Assembly: GCF_019226825.1 (NCBI RefSeq)
Contig: NZ_CP076643.1
Span: forward strand, 3,100,001 to 3,164,000
DNA: 64,000 nt
Source of the DNA: Vibrio ostreae
Lineage (GTDB): Bacteria; Pseudomonadota; Gammaproteobacteria; Enterobacterales; Vibrionaceae
Reading direction: 5' to 3'
A program made the position numbers and the translations under genes. Shown in pieces: positions 1 to 8,859 of this stretch (the stretch's first letter is position 1; each line of letters opens with the position of its first letter). The notes under the pieces were generated by a model. It was given only the letters and a program-made list of their open reading frames with translations. It had not been told where the DNA came from and made no database searches.

Positions 1-1
1 T

Positions 2-1360
2 AAATCGCTACTTAGATTCCTGACGTGTGGTTCGGTAGACGATGGTAAAAGTACACTGATCGGTCGTCTGCTTCATGACTCAAAACAAATTTATGAAGAT
101 CAGCTGGCCGCTGTGCATTCCGACAGCCAGCGTGTCGGTACCACCGGTGAGCGTCCGGATCTGGCGCTGCTGGTTGACGGCCTGCAGGCCGAGCGTGAGC
201 AGGGCATCACCATTGATGTGGCGTACCGTTACTTCTCGACTCAGAAACGTAAGTTCATCATTTCTGACACACCGGGACACGAGCAGTACACCCGTAACAT
301 GGCGACCGGTGCGTCGACCTGTGATCTGGCGGTGATTCTGATCGATGCGCGCAAAGGCGTATTGGATCAAACGCGTCGTCACTCGTTCATTTCCAACCTG
401 CTGGGTCTGAAGCACTTCATCGTTGCGGTGAACAAGATGGACCTGGTGGACTACTCGCAGGAGCGTTTTGAAGAGATTCGCGCTCAGTATCTGGAGTTCT
501 CGAAGCATCTGCAGGGTGAAACCAACATCGAGATCATTCCACTGTCTGCGCTGGAAGGCGATAACGTGGTGGATAAGAGCGAGAACATGGCATGGTACCA
601 AGGTCCGTCACTGCTGGATCTGCTGGAAACCGTCGATGTTGATCAGGAAAAAGGCACCGGTGAATTCCGCTTCCCAGTGCAGTACGTGAACCGTCCTAAC
701 CTGGATTTTCGTGGTTTTGCCGGCACCATCTCATCCGGTGCAGTCAGCGTTGGCGACAAAATTAAAGTGCTGCCATCAGGCAAGACTTCAACCGTTGCTC
801 GTATTGTAACGTTCGATGGCGATCTGCCACAAGCAAGCGCTGGTCTGGCGGTTACGCTGACTCTGGCGGATGAAATTGATATCAGCCGTGGCGATCTGAT
901 TGTGCTGGAGCAGGATCATGTCGACAGCACCAACCATCTGCTGGCGGATGTGGTGTGGATGACAGAGCAGCCGCTCAAACCAGGTCGTGAATACGATGTG
1001 AAAATCGCAGGCATGAAGACGGTTGGTCAGATCGTTGCGGTTCGCCACCAGTACGACATTAACAATCTGGACACTTTCCAGTCTGAAGAGTTGCCACTGA
1101 ACGGTATCGGTTTGTGCGAATGGACCTTTAATCAGTCCGTTGCACTGGACAAGTACCTGGATTGTGCTGATACCGGTGGTTTCATCATCATCGACCGTCT
1201 GACTAACGTCACTGTCGGTGCCGGTCTGGTGCGTGACAGTCTGCAGAATGTGGCGCAAGCCGAAGGCCAATTCTCTGCGTTTGAAGTGGAACTCAACGCG
1301 CTGATCCGTAAGCACTTCCCACACTGGGATGCCAAAGATCTGAGTCAATTGCTTAAGTGA
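2..1360 (+). CDS. cysN: Sulfate adenylyltransferase subunit 1 (partial, 5' end outside window)
   Basis: The large GTPase subunit of ATP sulfurylase uses GTP hydrolysis to drive APS formation from ATP and sulfate, acting with CysD in the cytoplasm. The reading frame is open from base 2, so the start and roughly the first 20-25 residues lie to the left. Visible elongation-factor-type motifs are the P-loop GSVDDGKST near residue 10 of the visible part, the G3 motif [11 protein letters not shown] and the G4 motif NKMD, followed by EF-Tu-like beta-barrel domains. The TGA stop is followed after 46 bases by the SLC13 permease gene, and cysC follows on the same strand, so this is a cysDN-permease-cysC sulfate-activation operon. 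Identification is secure. Confidence 0.97.
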   Translation, partial: KSLLRFLTCGSVDDGKSTLIGRLLHDSKQIYEDQLAAVHSDSQRVGTTGERPDLALLVDGLQAEREQGITIDVAYRYFSTQKRKFIISDTPGHEQYTRNMATGASTCDLAVILIDARKGVLDQTRRHSFISNLLGLKHFIVAVNKMDLVDYSQERFEEIRAQYLEFSKHLQGETNIEIIPLSALEGDNVVDKSENMAWYQGPSLLDLLETVDVDQEKGTGEFRFPVQYVNRPNLDFRGFAGTISSGAVSVGDKIKVLPSGKTSTVARIVTFDGDLPQASAGLAVTLTLADEIDISRGDLIVLEQDHVDSTNHLLADVVWMTEQPLKPGREYDVKIAGMKTVGQIVAVRHQYDINNLDTFQSEELPLNGIGLCEWTFNQSVALDKYLDCADTGGFIIIDRLTNVTVGAGLVRDSLQNVAQAEGQFSAFEVELNALIRKHFPHWDAKDLSQLLK

Positions 1361-1369
1361 TCAGTGATG

Positions 1370-1389
1370 GGGGGCAGGTGACTGCCCCC
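1370..1389 (+). other. Intercistronic RNA hairpin between cysN and the SLC13 permease
   Basis: GGGGGCAG and CTGCCCCC form a perfect 8-bp GC-rich stem closed by a GTGA (GNRA-type) tetraloop. No T-run follows, so it does not look like an intrinsic terminator. It sits 9 bases after the cysN stop and about 17 bases before the next ATG. A role in mRNA stability or partial uncoupling of the two genes is inference. Confidence 0.6.
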
Positions 1390-1406
1390 ATATCGAGGGA
1401 AGCGTT

Positions 1407-3131
1407 ATGTGGGAACAAGGGCTGGTACTGGCGATTCTGCTGGGCATTGTGACCTGTCTGTTAGTGACACGAATTAAGCCGAGCTTTATCTTTGCCGGCG
1501 CAGCATTTGCTGCTTTTATGACTGGCATGATGGATGTCACCGAGCTGGCGGCGAATTTCACTAACGCTTCTTTACTGACTTTAGTGTTACTTATTCTGGC
1601 TTCGACGGCGTTGGAAAAAACGCGTCTGGTCAGCTGGGTAAGCCGTAATATTTCTGAAGGTAATCTCGGCATGGTTGTCGCCAAGCTGGGGTTCTCAACC
1701 GCGTTTTTATCCTCGTTTACGAATAACACGGCGGTAGTGGTGTCGTTGATCGGAGCGATCAAACGCAACCAGCAACATGCGCCTTCGCGTTTGTTGATCC
1801 CGCTTTCTTATACCGCAATTTTTGGCGGCACCCTGACTTTGATCGGCACCTCGACCAACCTGATCATCAATAGCTTTGTCGAAGATGCCGGGCTACCCAG
1901 CCTCGGCTTTTTCGCCCCGTCTTTGATCGGCCTGGCCGTGTTGGTGGGTTGTGTGATCATCTTGATCCCGCTCAGCTATCTGCTGCCGAGCTATGATGAA
2001 CAGAGTCAGGATGATTTACCCTATTTTCTTGAGGCCAGTGTTGAGCCGGGCTCTCCTCTGGTCGGGCACAGCATCGCAGAAAATAATCTGCGTGAGCTGC
2101 GTAAACTGTTTCTGGCCGAAGTGATTCGTGACGGCGAAAGCGTCCGCTCGGTCGGACCGGATTTTATCCTTGAGGCGCGCGACCGTCTGTTGTTCTGTGG
2201 CGATGTTGAGAGTGTCTCCACGCTGCAGGAGATTCAGGGGCTGACCCTGTTTGGCCAGCATCATCTCAATGGCCAGAACTTTGTTGAAGTTGTGGTTAGC
2301 TCATCGGCCAGTTTTTGTAATACCACGTTGAAATCGAGCCGTTTCCGGGATCGTTTTGATGCTGTTGTCGTCGCCATTCGCCGTGGTCATGAGCGTCTCG
2401 AAGGCGGGCTGGGTAATATTACCCTCACCGCAGGTGATACTCTGGTTCTGGTTCCGGGTAAAGGTTTCGATGCTCAGCGCCGTTCCAACAGCCGTGAATT
2501 TGTGCTGATCAACGATCTTGATTCGAGTGCCAAACTCGATACCAGCAAATCCAGCCTGGTATTGCTCGGCTTTGCCGCCGTCATCGCTGCATCCCTGCTT
2601 GGTGTTTTGCCGATTATCAAAGGGCTGCTGGCGTATTTATTAGTGCTGTTTGTGTGCGGCATCGTACAGGTCAGTGAGCTGCGGCGCCGCTTCCCGCTCG
2701 ATATCGTGGTGATTGTCGGCTCAGCACTCTCCATTGCCCAGTTGATGATCTCGTCCGGATTATCGCAGGAGATGGGCGGGCTGTTTATCCAGGCGTTTAA
2801 CGGCTGGGGTGTATTTGGTGCCCTGGTGGCGACCTATCTGGTCACCCTGGTGTTGACGGAACTGATTACCAATAACGCCGCCGCGGCACTGGCATTCCCG
2901 ATTGGCTACAGTATGGCCGTCGGCTACGGTGTCGATCCGATGCCATTTATCATGGCCGTGCTGTTTGGTGCCAGTGCCAGTTTTATTTCGCCTTACGGTT
3001 ATCAGACCAACCTGCTGGTTTATAGCGTAGGCAATTACAAAATGTCGGATTATGTGCGTATCGGTATCCCGATTTCGCTGGTCTACTCCACTCTGGTGCT
3101 GACCCTGATCCCAGTATTTTTTCCATTTTAA
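1407..3131 (+). CDS. SLC13-family permease with two central RCK_C (TrkA-C) domains
   Basis: A 574-residue inner-membrane transporter of the DASS/SLC13 (sodium:sulfate/dicarboxylate) type. Hydrophobic membrane segments occupy about residues 1-200 and 385-574. A soluble insert between them holds two RCK_C-like modules, around residues 210-280 and 295-360. The N-terminal half shows the family-like SFTNNTAVVV and GTSTNLI stretches, and the C-terminal half repeats this as ITNNAAAALAFP. Its position between cysN and cysC on the same strand makes sulfate or another sulfur oxyanion the likely substrate, but the substrate cannot be read from the sequence. SD-like GAGGGAAG lies just upstream of the ATG. 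Confidence 0.88.
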   Translation: MWEQGLVLAILLGIVTCLLVTRIKPSFIFAGAAFAAFMTGMMDVTELAANFTNASLLTLVLLILASTALEKTRLVSWVSRNISEGNLGMVVAKLGFSTAFLSSFTNNTAVVVSLIGAIKRNQQHAPSRLLIPLSYTAIFGGTLTLIGTSTNLIINSFVEDAGLPSLGFFAPSLIGLAVLVGCVIILIPLSYLLPSYDEQSQDDLPYFLEASVEPGSPLVGHSIAENNLRELRKLFLAEVIRDGESVRSVGPDFILEARDRLLFCGDVESVSTLQEIQGLTLFGQHHLNGQNFVEVVVSSSASFCNTTLKSSRFRDRFDAVVVAIRRGHERLEGGLGNITLTAGDTLVLVPGKGFDAQRRSNSREFVLINDLDSSAKLDTSKSSLVLLGFAAVIAASLLGVLPIIKGLLAYLLVLFVCGIVQVSELRRRFPLDIVVIVGSALSIAQLMISSGLSQEMGGLFIQAFNGWGVFGALVATYLVTLVLTELITNNAAAALAFPIGYSMAVGYGVDPMPFIMAVLFGASASFISPYGYQTNLLVYSVGNYKMSDYVRIGIPISLVYSTLVLTLIPVFFPF

Positions 3132-3164
3132 TTTTACAATCAATAATGTGCAGAAGGATGACTT

Positions 3165-3794
3165 ATGAGCACCGCATCTAATGTGAAAGACGAAAACATC
3201 GTGTGGCATCAACATGCGGTTGATAAGCACTTTCGTGCCGAGCTGAAACAGCAAAAACCGGCCGTACTCTGGTTCACGGGTTTGTCTGGTGCAGGCAAAT
3301 CAACCGTCGCTGGCGCACTGGAAAACCGCCTTGCTGAGCTGGGTTTTCACACTTACCTGCTGGATGGTGACAATGTACGTCACGGTCTGTGCGGCGATTT
3401 AGGCTTCTCGGAACAGGATCGCCGCGAGAATATCCGTCGTATCGGTGAGCTGGCCAAGCTGATGGCCGATGCGGGGTTGATTGTACTGACGGCGTTTATT
3501 TCTCCGCACCGTGCTGAGCGTCAGCTGGTGCGTGACCTGCTGCCGGAAGGCGAGTTTATCGAAGTGTTTGTCAACACTTCGCTGGAAGTGTGTGAGCAGC
3601 GCGACCCGAAAGGTCTGTACAAGAAAGCACGTGCTGGCGAAATCCCGAATTTCACCGGTATTGATTCAGCTTACGAAGCGCCGCTGAATCCGGAAATCGA
3701 TCTGCCGGCCGGAGATAAGAGTATTGATGAGCTGGTAGAGCAGTGTGTGGCCGCGTTGACGCAACGCGCGATCATCAAGCGCTCAGCGCGATGA
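3165..3794 (+). CDS. cysC: Adenylyl-sulfate (APS) kinase
   Basis: Phosphorylates APS to PAPS with ATP, the second step of sulfate activation, in the cytoplasm. The 209-residue protein has the P-loop GLSGAGKS near residue 43, the DGDNVRHGL substrate-binding stretch, and the [10 protein letters not shown] motif of the lid region, all typical of CysC. Its length is normal. It is the last gene of the cys operon: the permease ends 33 bases upstream and a strong terminator follows. The ATG is preceded by AGAAGGATG, a good ribosome-binding site. Confidence 0.97.
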   Translation: MSTASNVKDENIVWHQHAVDKHFRAELKQQKPAVLWFTGLSGAGKSTVAGALENRLAELGFHTYLLDGDNVRHGLCGDLGFSEQDRRENIRRIGELAKLMADAGLIVLTAFISPHRAERQLVRDLLPEGEFIEVFVNTSLEVCEQRDPKGLYKKARAGEIPNFTGIDSAYEAPLNPEIDLPAGDKSIDELVEQCVAALTQRAIIKRSAR

Positions 3795-3836
3795 TCAAAC
3801 ACTGACATCAAGTGCTCAGTCAGAGTGAAATAGAGA

Positions 3837-3861
3837 AATCAGGCCCCGGCCTGATTTTTTG
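3837..3861 (+). terminator. Intrinsic terminator of the cys operon
   Basis: AATCAGGCC and GGCCTGATT form a 9-bp inverted repeat with a very short loop, followed directly by a T-rich run. It lies 43 bases after the cysC stop. Confidence 0.9.
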
Positions 3862-3892
3862 TTTCTGATCTCGGCCCAGCGCTCCGGCTGAC

Positions 3893-4801
3893 TTACACCG
3901 TATGGTGAATACTGCTGCTGGCGTCGCTATGCACGGTAAACTTCTGACTCAGCAGCGCGACCAGCTGATCGTAATAACTCATGTTCGGTTTATTACCGAG
4001 CAGACGGCACAGCTCATTACCGGTCGGTGAAAAGCGGTAGTAAAGCAGGCGCACTCCGCGCGAGTTGGCATTTAACGACAGCTGCTTACCCTGATAACTG
4101 AGACTGAGGGGCGGATCGATTTCAATTTCTCCCGACTCCAGTTCGCTGGCGTGCAACAGGCCGAGTTCGATCAAAACCAGCAGGCTGGCGTAGGGCAGTT
4201 GATGGTTACCGATATTGAGTGTATTGGTGCTTTCCCGTTTACCCAGCCGGAACAGACTGTGCTGAACTTTGAGGCCAAATAGCAGTTTCAGGCTGCTATC
4301 GGTGCCGAAACTGCAGGCCAGAGCGGCTGCACGCTGCAAAATCTGCGCTTCTTTGGGAGTCATACCCTGCAGGACCTGCAGCGCTTTCATCGAAGTAAAA
4401 CCGGGATTAGTCACTTCGCGCTTGAGTACTTGTGCCCACAGGCGCTGCATCGATGAATTATGAATATCCTGGGCCATATCAAAAAAACGATACAGCCAGT
4501 CCTGATCCGGTTCTCCAGCTGTTTCATTGCGACAGGAAACATGCGCCAGACGTACGATTTGCTCAAGATTCTTCTGGCGCTGCTCTTTACGATCGCGCTC
4601 GCGTTTTAAGGCCCGCTCAAAGGGTGTCTTTTTGGCCGGCTCGCTGCTCAGTAAAGCATCCAGGCCATGCTGCTGGGCAATCGCGATAATGCGGTTAGCA
4701 CTGTCTTTAACATAATGGGAGCGTTTTTCCTGGCCGGAGCCGGTTGTTGTTTCGTGTTCGATCAGCACGGATTGTTTAGGATCGGCCATGTTTTCGGGCA
4801 C
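3893..4801 (-). CDS. TIGR03899 family protein
   Basis: A 302-residue cytoplasmic protein of the family TIGR03899, known mainly from Vibrio and relatives and without an assigned function. There is no signal peptide or membrane segment. The middle part is rich in charged residues around residues 55-85 (the ERALKRERDRKEQRQKNLEQ region, probably helical). It is transcribed on its own, towards the cysC terminator. I recognise the family from its general sequence and gene neighbourhood only and can say nothing about mechanism. Confidence 0.75.
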   Translation of the reverse strand: MPENMADPKQSVLIEHETTTGSGQEKRSHYVKDSANRIIAIAQQHGLDALLSSEPAKKTPFERALKRERDRKEQRQKNLEQIVRLAHVSCRNETAGEPDQDWLYRFFDMAQDIHNSSMQRLWAQVLKREVTNPGFTSMKALQVLQGMTPKEAQILQRAAALACSFGTDSSLKLLFGLKVQHSLFRLGKRESTNTLNIGNHQLPYASLLVLIELGLLHASELESGEIEIDPPLSLSYQGKQLSLNANSRGVRLLYYRFSPTGNELCRLLGNKPNMSYYDQLVALLSQKFTVHSDASSSIHHTV

Positions 4802-4935
4802 TTATACAGAGACACACATAGGTTAAAATCTACCCTGTATATGCGGTGATAGCCAGAGTTACGATCGACAAATTTGCGCTACCACGAATGATAATAGTTT
4901 GTTAAAATTGTTAATCATTAGCGCTGGGGGTGAGT

Positions 4936-5040
4936 ATGAAAGAGTGCGGGGATAACAGAATGCGCAAGCACCTGTCGATTGTTTTACTGTTTGTCATTTA
5001 CCTGGGTGTACTGACGTATCTGTCCAAATATCTGATTTAG
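4936..5040 (+). CDS. Possible small single-pass membrane protein (34 aa)
   Basis: A short reading frame from ATG 4936 (or the in-frame GTG at 4930) to TAG 5040. It encodes a charged N-terminus (KECGDNRMRKH) followed by a continuous hydrophobic helix (about residues 14-33) ending in KYLI. The GGGGGTGAG just before the ATG could be a ribosome-binding site. The remainder of the 367-base space between the TIGR03899 gene and the DUF3299 gene holds no other candidate; it is AT-rich and contains a GGTTTTCTTAACC inverted repeat near 5056. Function unknown, and expression is unproven. Confidence 0.45.
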   Translation: MKECGDNRMRKHLSIVLLFVIYLGVLTYLSKYLI

Positions 5041-5168
5041 CATCACAATTAACAGGTGGTTTTCTTAACCAATCCAGACTTGTGCTAACTTAACAACGTT
5101 GGCTCACTGAACATTTTTGCTAACCGAAAACTTTCATTAAACCCAAAGAATGGCTGGTTAGCTCGCTA

Positions 5169-5669
5169 TTACATGTCGTCGTAAGGCTCAAGGTTGTCCC
5201 CTTGCAGGGTATAGCCACTTTCAGCCAGTTCGAGACTGACCGGGTCTGTTTTCAATGTCCCCACCACATACACTATGTCCCACAGCTCCTGCACGGGCGC
5301 ACCTTGCGGAAACTTCACATAAATAATCTGATTCGGTGGCGGCGGTGGCACATGGATGCAGGCGCCAAAGTAGGGCACCAGCAGAAATTCAGTCACGGTA
5401 TTTTCATCCCCTTCGAGCGGAATAACAAAGCCGGGAATTTTGACTTTACTGCCGTTCAGCTCCGGGCGCACATGGCCGATTTTAGACTGTTTGGCCTGGG
5501 CGTTGCCGCTGTGATCCGGCATGGGTAATCCCTGCTGGTCAAACTGGTTGCGTTCGTTTTGCGGGATCAAATCGAGCCAGTCGAGTTGGAGCACATCATC
5601 GCTCGCCAACGCGGCGGGCGCACAGAGGCTGAGCAGCAGTATGCACATTGCCTGGTAACAGGTTTTCAT
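5169..5669 (-). CDS. DUF3299 periplasmic protein, last gene of the zinc (zrg-like) operon
   Basis: A 166-residue exported protein with a clear signal peptide (MKTCYQAMCILLLSLCAPAA, cleavage near ALA-SD). The DUF3299 core contains the GFVIPLEG stretch and the unusual FGACIHVPPPPPNQ motif. Its Cys, His and proline run are typical of the family and could bind a metal. It lies 83 bases downstream of the ABC permease on the same strand, at the end of the Zur-box operon that starts at 8814. V. cholerae has a comparable operon named zrgABCDE. Its biochemical role is unknown; assignment to zinc handling rests on operon context. Confidence 0.8.
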   Translation of the reverse strand: MKTCYQAMCILLLSLCAPAALASDDVLQLDWLDLIPQNERNQFDQQGLPMPDHSGNAQAKQSKIGHVRPELNGSKVKIPGFVIPLEGDENTVTEFLLVPYFGACIHVPPPPPNQIIYVKFPQGAPVQELWDIVYVVGTLKTDPVSLELAESGYTLQGDNLEPYDDM

Positions 5670-5752
5670 AGTCGTTCCTTGTTGTGGTCCCGGCTGATTA
5701 AGCGCCGGGACGAAGATGGATGTTGTCAGTGTCGTTATCGGGTGGCTGCCAC

Positions 5753-7012
5753 TTACAGCCGGATGGTCATCCCATCACTGAGCGACTGCCGATAGGCGCG
5801 CAAGGCCGGTACAATTCCTATCACAATTCCGGCGCATTGCACATAACCCAGCAGTTGCCATTCGTGGCGGCTGATAGCGCCAAGATCGATACGAATCCCG
5901 TACTGGCTTTCAATCAACGGAGCCGCCAGCGCGAGCAGGGCATACAGCCCAAGCACTCCGAGCACAATACCGGCCAGAGTCAGCAGAGCGGCCTCACTGA
6001 TCAGCAGGCTGAAGATGTGTCTTGGCCGCGCTCCCATCGCACGCAGGATGGACATCTCGCGCCGCCGCTCCTGCAAGCTGGTCAACAGGCTGCTCAGCAT
6101 GCCAAGCAGCCCGGCGACCACTACGAAGACCGACACGGCCATCAAAGCCTGTTCTGCCACTGACATCATGCCCCATAACTCATGCAGTGCGACTCCAGGT
6201 AAGATGGCACTGAGCGGCTCCTGACGGTATTGGTTGATTTCCCGTTGCAGGGCAAAGGTCTGAATTTTCGATTTAAGTCCGAGCAACATGGCAGTGATCT
6301 GTTGTGGCTCAAACTGCTGCTCAGCCAGTTGCTTGGCATCCGGAGTATTGCCCAGATGGGCACCGGACTGCCAGCCGACATGAATGGCTTCAATCGCAGC
6401 CAGCGAGACGTGCACGGTTTTGTCGACCGGGGTACCGGTCGGCGCCAGAATACCGACCACTTTAAACGGCAGCTTGTCGTGCCGGGCAAAGGCAACATCA
6501 CTGATGCCGTGGGCAATAATGATTTCGCTGCCGATGGTGTAGCCGAGTTTTTTCGCCACATCGGCACCGAGCACGGTTTCAAACAGGCCATTGAATTGTC
6601 TGCCCTGGCTGAAAGTAAGTGACTGCTTACTTCCGAAGCGGTAGTGTTCGAAATAACTGTGATTGGTACCCATGACCCGAAAGCCGCGATGTGAATCGCC
6701 GAGTGAGATAGGGATTGCCCACTTCACCGCCGGATGCTGGCTGAATTCGCGGTAGCTTTGCCAGTCGATATTGTTGGTGGCGTTGCCAATCCGAAACACC
6801 GAATAGAGCAGCAGGTTCACAGAGCCCGAGCGCCCACCGACAATCAGGTCAGTCCCGGAAATGGTATTCGCAAAGCTGCTCTTGGCCTGGGTTCGAATGC
6901 GTTCTACGCCGGTCAGTAGCAGCACGGAAATGGCAACGGTCAGTATGGTCAGCAGTGCGGTCAGTTTGCGGTTGAGCAGACTTTTCCAGGCTAATTTGGC
7001 GATGACACTCAT
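5753..7012 (-). CDS. ABC transporter permease, FtsX/MacB/LolE type
   Basis: A 419-residue inner-membrane protein with one N-terminal membrane helix (about residues 17-35), a large periplasmic domain (MacB-PCD-like, with IVGGRSGSVNLLLY), and a C-terminal FtsX domain with three helices. The cytoplasmic coupling segment RRREMSILRAMGARPRHIF is typical of this ABC class. Its ATG overlaps the stop of the upstream ATPase gene by 4 bases (ATGA), so the two are translationally coupled. Its place in a zinc-regulated operon links it to zinc uptake or to placing an envelope zinc protein. Direction of transport is not visible in the sequence. Confidence 0.88.
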   Translation of the reverse strand: MSVIAKLAWKSLLNRKLTALLTILTVAISVLLLTGVERIRTQAKSSFANTISGTDLIVGGRSGSVNLLLYSVFRIGNATNNIDWQSYREFSQHPAVKWAIPISLGDSHRGFRVMGTNHSYFEHYRFGSKQSLTFSQGRQFNGLFETVLGADVAKKLGYTIGSEIIIAHGISDVAFARHDKLPFKVVGILAPTGTPVDKTVHVSLAAIEAIHVGWQSGAHLGNTPDAKQLAEQQFEPQQITAMLLGLKSKIQTFALQREINQYRQEPLSAILPGVALHELWGMMSVAEQALMAVSVFVVVAGLLGMLSSLLTSLQERRREMSILRAMGARPRHIFSLLISEAALLTLAGIVLGVLGLYALLALAAPLIESQYGIRIDLGAISRHEWQLLGYVQCAGIVIGIVPALRAYRQSLSDGMTIRL

Positions 7013-7725
7013 TGCATCCCCCGTGCGCGGTTAATGACAGGTAAGTGAATGCTTCGTTCAAAGCATGACTCCAGCGTCGGGTCGTGGCTGACAAACACCA
7101 GCGTCGAACCGGCGCGATTGACCTCTTCCAGTAACAAATCAATAAATGCGCTGCGGTTGTCATGATCGAGGGCTGAGGTCGGTTCGTCGGCAATAATCAG
7201 ATGCGGTTCGCCAATCAGGGCGCGCGCCGCCGCAACCCGTTGCTGCTGACCGATACTCAGCTCCAGCACCGATTTGTGCAGCAGGGCGTGAGGCAGGTGC
7301 AGTCGCTCCAGCAGTTCGCAGGCACGAGCCTGCAGTGCGCCGGAGACTTTACTCTTGCGCAGAGCGGAAAACTGGCACGGCAGAATGACATTATCCAGCA
7401 CAGATAAATAGGGCAGCAGGTTGAACTGCTGGAAAATATAGCCGATATGGTCAGCGCGGAACCGATCGCGCTGGCTGGCCTTGAGCCGGGCCAAATCCTG
7501 CCCCAGCAGGCTGACCCGGCCTTGGCCGGCAGTATTGATACCGGTCAGCAGGCTGAGCAGCGTGGATTTACCACAGCCGCTTGGCCCTTTAATGAACAGA
7601 TGCTGCCCGGCCGCGACAGCGAGTGCGGCGATATCCAGAGTCGGCTGGTCCGTGTCCGGCCACCGGAACACCACATTTTCCAGGGCAATCACCTGCTCGG
7701 CAGAATAGAGATGGGGTTGATTCAT
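7009..7725 (-). CDS. ABC transporter ATP-binding protein (LolD/MacB type)
   Basis: A 238-residue ATPase partner of the FtsX-type permease. It shows Walker A GPSGCGKST, Q-loop FQQFNLLPYLSVLDNV, a signature ELSIGQQQRVAAARAL (LSIGQ instead of LSGGQ) and Walker B HLIIADEPTSALD. I place the start at 7725 rather than 7761, because AAGGAGACG lies a few bases before this ATG while nothing comparable precedes the longer start. The gene follows zrgA by 51 bases. The I-for-G change in the signature is unusual but not expected to abolish function. Confidence 0.9.
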   Translation of the reverse strand: MNQPHLYSAEQVIALENVVFRWPDTDQPTLDIAALAVAAGQHLFIKGPSGCGKSTLLSLLTGINTAGQGRVSLLGQDLARLKASQRDRFRADHIGYIFQQFNLLPYLSVLDNVILPCQFSALRKSKVSGALQARACELLERLHLPHALLHKSVLELSIGQQQRVAAARALIGEPHLIIADEPTSALDHDNRSAFIDLLLEEVNRAGSTLVFVSHDPTLESCFERSIHLPVINRARGMQ

Positions 7726-7776
7726 CACGTCTCCTTGGCGAAAAATCGGGTAAGTGCTCACTTACCCGTATGCCTA

Positions 7777-8388
7777 TTACAGTGAAATGACGGTTTGCTG
7801 CGGCGTCAGTTCCGTCGCGGTTTGCCTATTGTCGGTCAGCAGGTTGACCTGCATTTCGCGTGTGGACGGGAATAAATCAAACCAATGGGTTTCTATCTGT
7901 TTGAGGTCGCTGATCTGCTCACAGTGATACTGGTATTGAATGGTGAACGCAGCGTGTTCACTGTGGTGGGCATGATCCGCATCATCGTCAGCATGGTGCG
8001 GGTCGTCATGGCTGGCATGATCATCATGGTCATGGTGTTCATCATCATGATGCGGCTGGTGGCCGCCCAGATTATGGCCGACGTCAGCATGTTGCAGTGA
8101 GCATAAGCCAGCTTCACTCAGGGTAAACAGCGAATCCGCCTGATTGAGATTCTCGAGTGCCTGATTGAGCAGTCTGATCTCGCTGTCTGATTGCGGCGCA
8201 TGTTCAAAGCCGGTGACATCGGCGCCGGGCGCGGTGATTTCGACTAACAGGTCATGGCCATCCTGGGCAATATTGAGCTCAACATGGCCGTGAACGTGAG
8301 CGTCATGCTGGCGAAACTCGGATTGGGCGAAAGCACTGCCGCACAGCGCTGCAGTGATGCTGAGAACCAGCATGGTTTGGTTAAACAT
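7777..8388 (-). CDS. zrgA: ZrgA-type zinc uptake protein (DUF2796), His-rich periplasmic
   Basis: A 203-residue exported protein with signal peptide (MFNQTMLVLSITAALCGSAFA) and a DUF2796 fold. A very dense metal-binding segment at about residues 100-146 consists mainly of His, Asp and Glu, including HHDDEHHDHDDHASH and HADDDADHAHHSEHAA. A further cluster, HDAHVHGH, follows the signal peptide. DUF2796 proteins are called ZrgA after the V. cholerae zinc-uptake operon. A periplasmic zinc-capture role for the following ABC transporter is the natural reading. It is second in the operon, after the DUF2607 gene, behind a Zur-type palindrome. Confidence 0.85.
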   Translation of the reverse strand: MFNQTMLVLSITAALCGSAFAQSEFRQHDAHVHGHVELNIAQDGHDLLVEITAPGADVTGFEHAPQSDSEIRLLNQALENLNQADSLFTLSEAGLCSLQHADVGHNLGGHQPHHDDEHHDHDDHASHDDPHHADDDADHAHHSEHAAFTIQYQYHCEQISDLKQIETHWFDLFPSTREMQVNLLTDNRQTATELTPQQTVISL

Positions 8389-8499
8389 GGTTTGACTCCG
8401 TCAATAAGCAGTGAAACACATTACGTCACATCACAGATGGCGCTGGGTAGCCGCCTACTCTGAGCAACAATAATGTTGAAATAGAAAACGTGAACGGCG

Positions 8500-8814
8500 T
8501 TAAGCCGAGAGGTACTGCAGAGCGAGAGTCGGTGGTGAGCGGGCGCAATAGTCAGTCGGGGGCTGGGGTAGCCGTACCACCCGGTTATCGGGCTGGAGAT
8601 ATGAGGTGCCCGAACACGGCGCCAGTTCAGGCAGAGCCTGGGCCAGACCATGTTGCAGGCCATTGAACAACTGGCATTGGTGATGAGCGTGATGAGACGG
8701 CGTAGTGTCCTGCTGGTGACTTACCTCGGCAACAATCAGCCATAGCGTCAGCAGGAGCGCGACTATCGCCACGCTCCTGCTGTGAACTCGTATGCTGTAC
8801 AGGCTTTTCGGCAT
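8500..8814 (-). CDS. DUF2607 family small exported protein, first gene of the zinc operon
   Basis: A 104-residue protein with an N-terminal hydrophobic helix (about residues 15-30, VAIVALLLTLWLIVAEVSH), then a periplasmic part with HHAHHQC and further Cys residues that could bind metal. It matches the Vibrio family DUF2607. It is the first gene after the Zur-type palindrome and is transcribed with zrgA, the ABC pair and the DUF3299 gene. The function is unknown; a periplasmic metal-binding accessory role is inferred from composition and position. Confidence 0.75.
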   Translation of the reverse strand: MPKSLYSIRVHSRSVAIVALLLTLWLIVAEVSHQQDTTPSHHAHHQCQLFNGLQHGLAQALPELAPCSGTSYLQPDNRVVRLPQPPTDYCARSPPTLALQYLSA

Positions 8815-8842
8815 GACTGACCCGACGCTGGTTATCCTAACC

Positions 8843-8859
8843 TTGTTATACTATAACAA
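8843..8859 (-). promoter_or_regulatory. Zur-box palindrome controlling the zinc operon
   Basis: TTGTTATACTATAACAA is a perfect inverted repeat (8-bp arms around one central base). It matches the known gammaproteobacterial Zur operator core TGTTATANTATAACA. It lies 29 bases upstream of the DUF2607 start codon, in the 73-base space after the ytfJ-like gene, where the promoter of the operon must be. Zn-loaded Zur would repress from here, so the operon is expected to be induced by zinc shortage. Confidence 0.9.

Noticed and set aside
7893..8117. Met-rich frames opposite the ZrgA His-rich segment
   Set aside because: They come from reading CAT/ATG-rich codons of the His/Asp repeats in another frame or strand. 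There is no ribosome-binding site and no coding signature.
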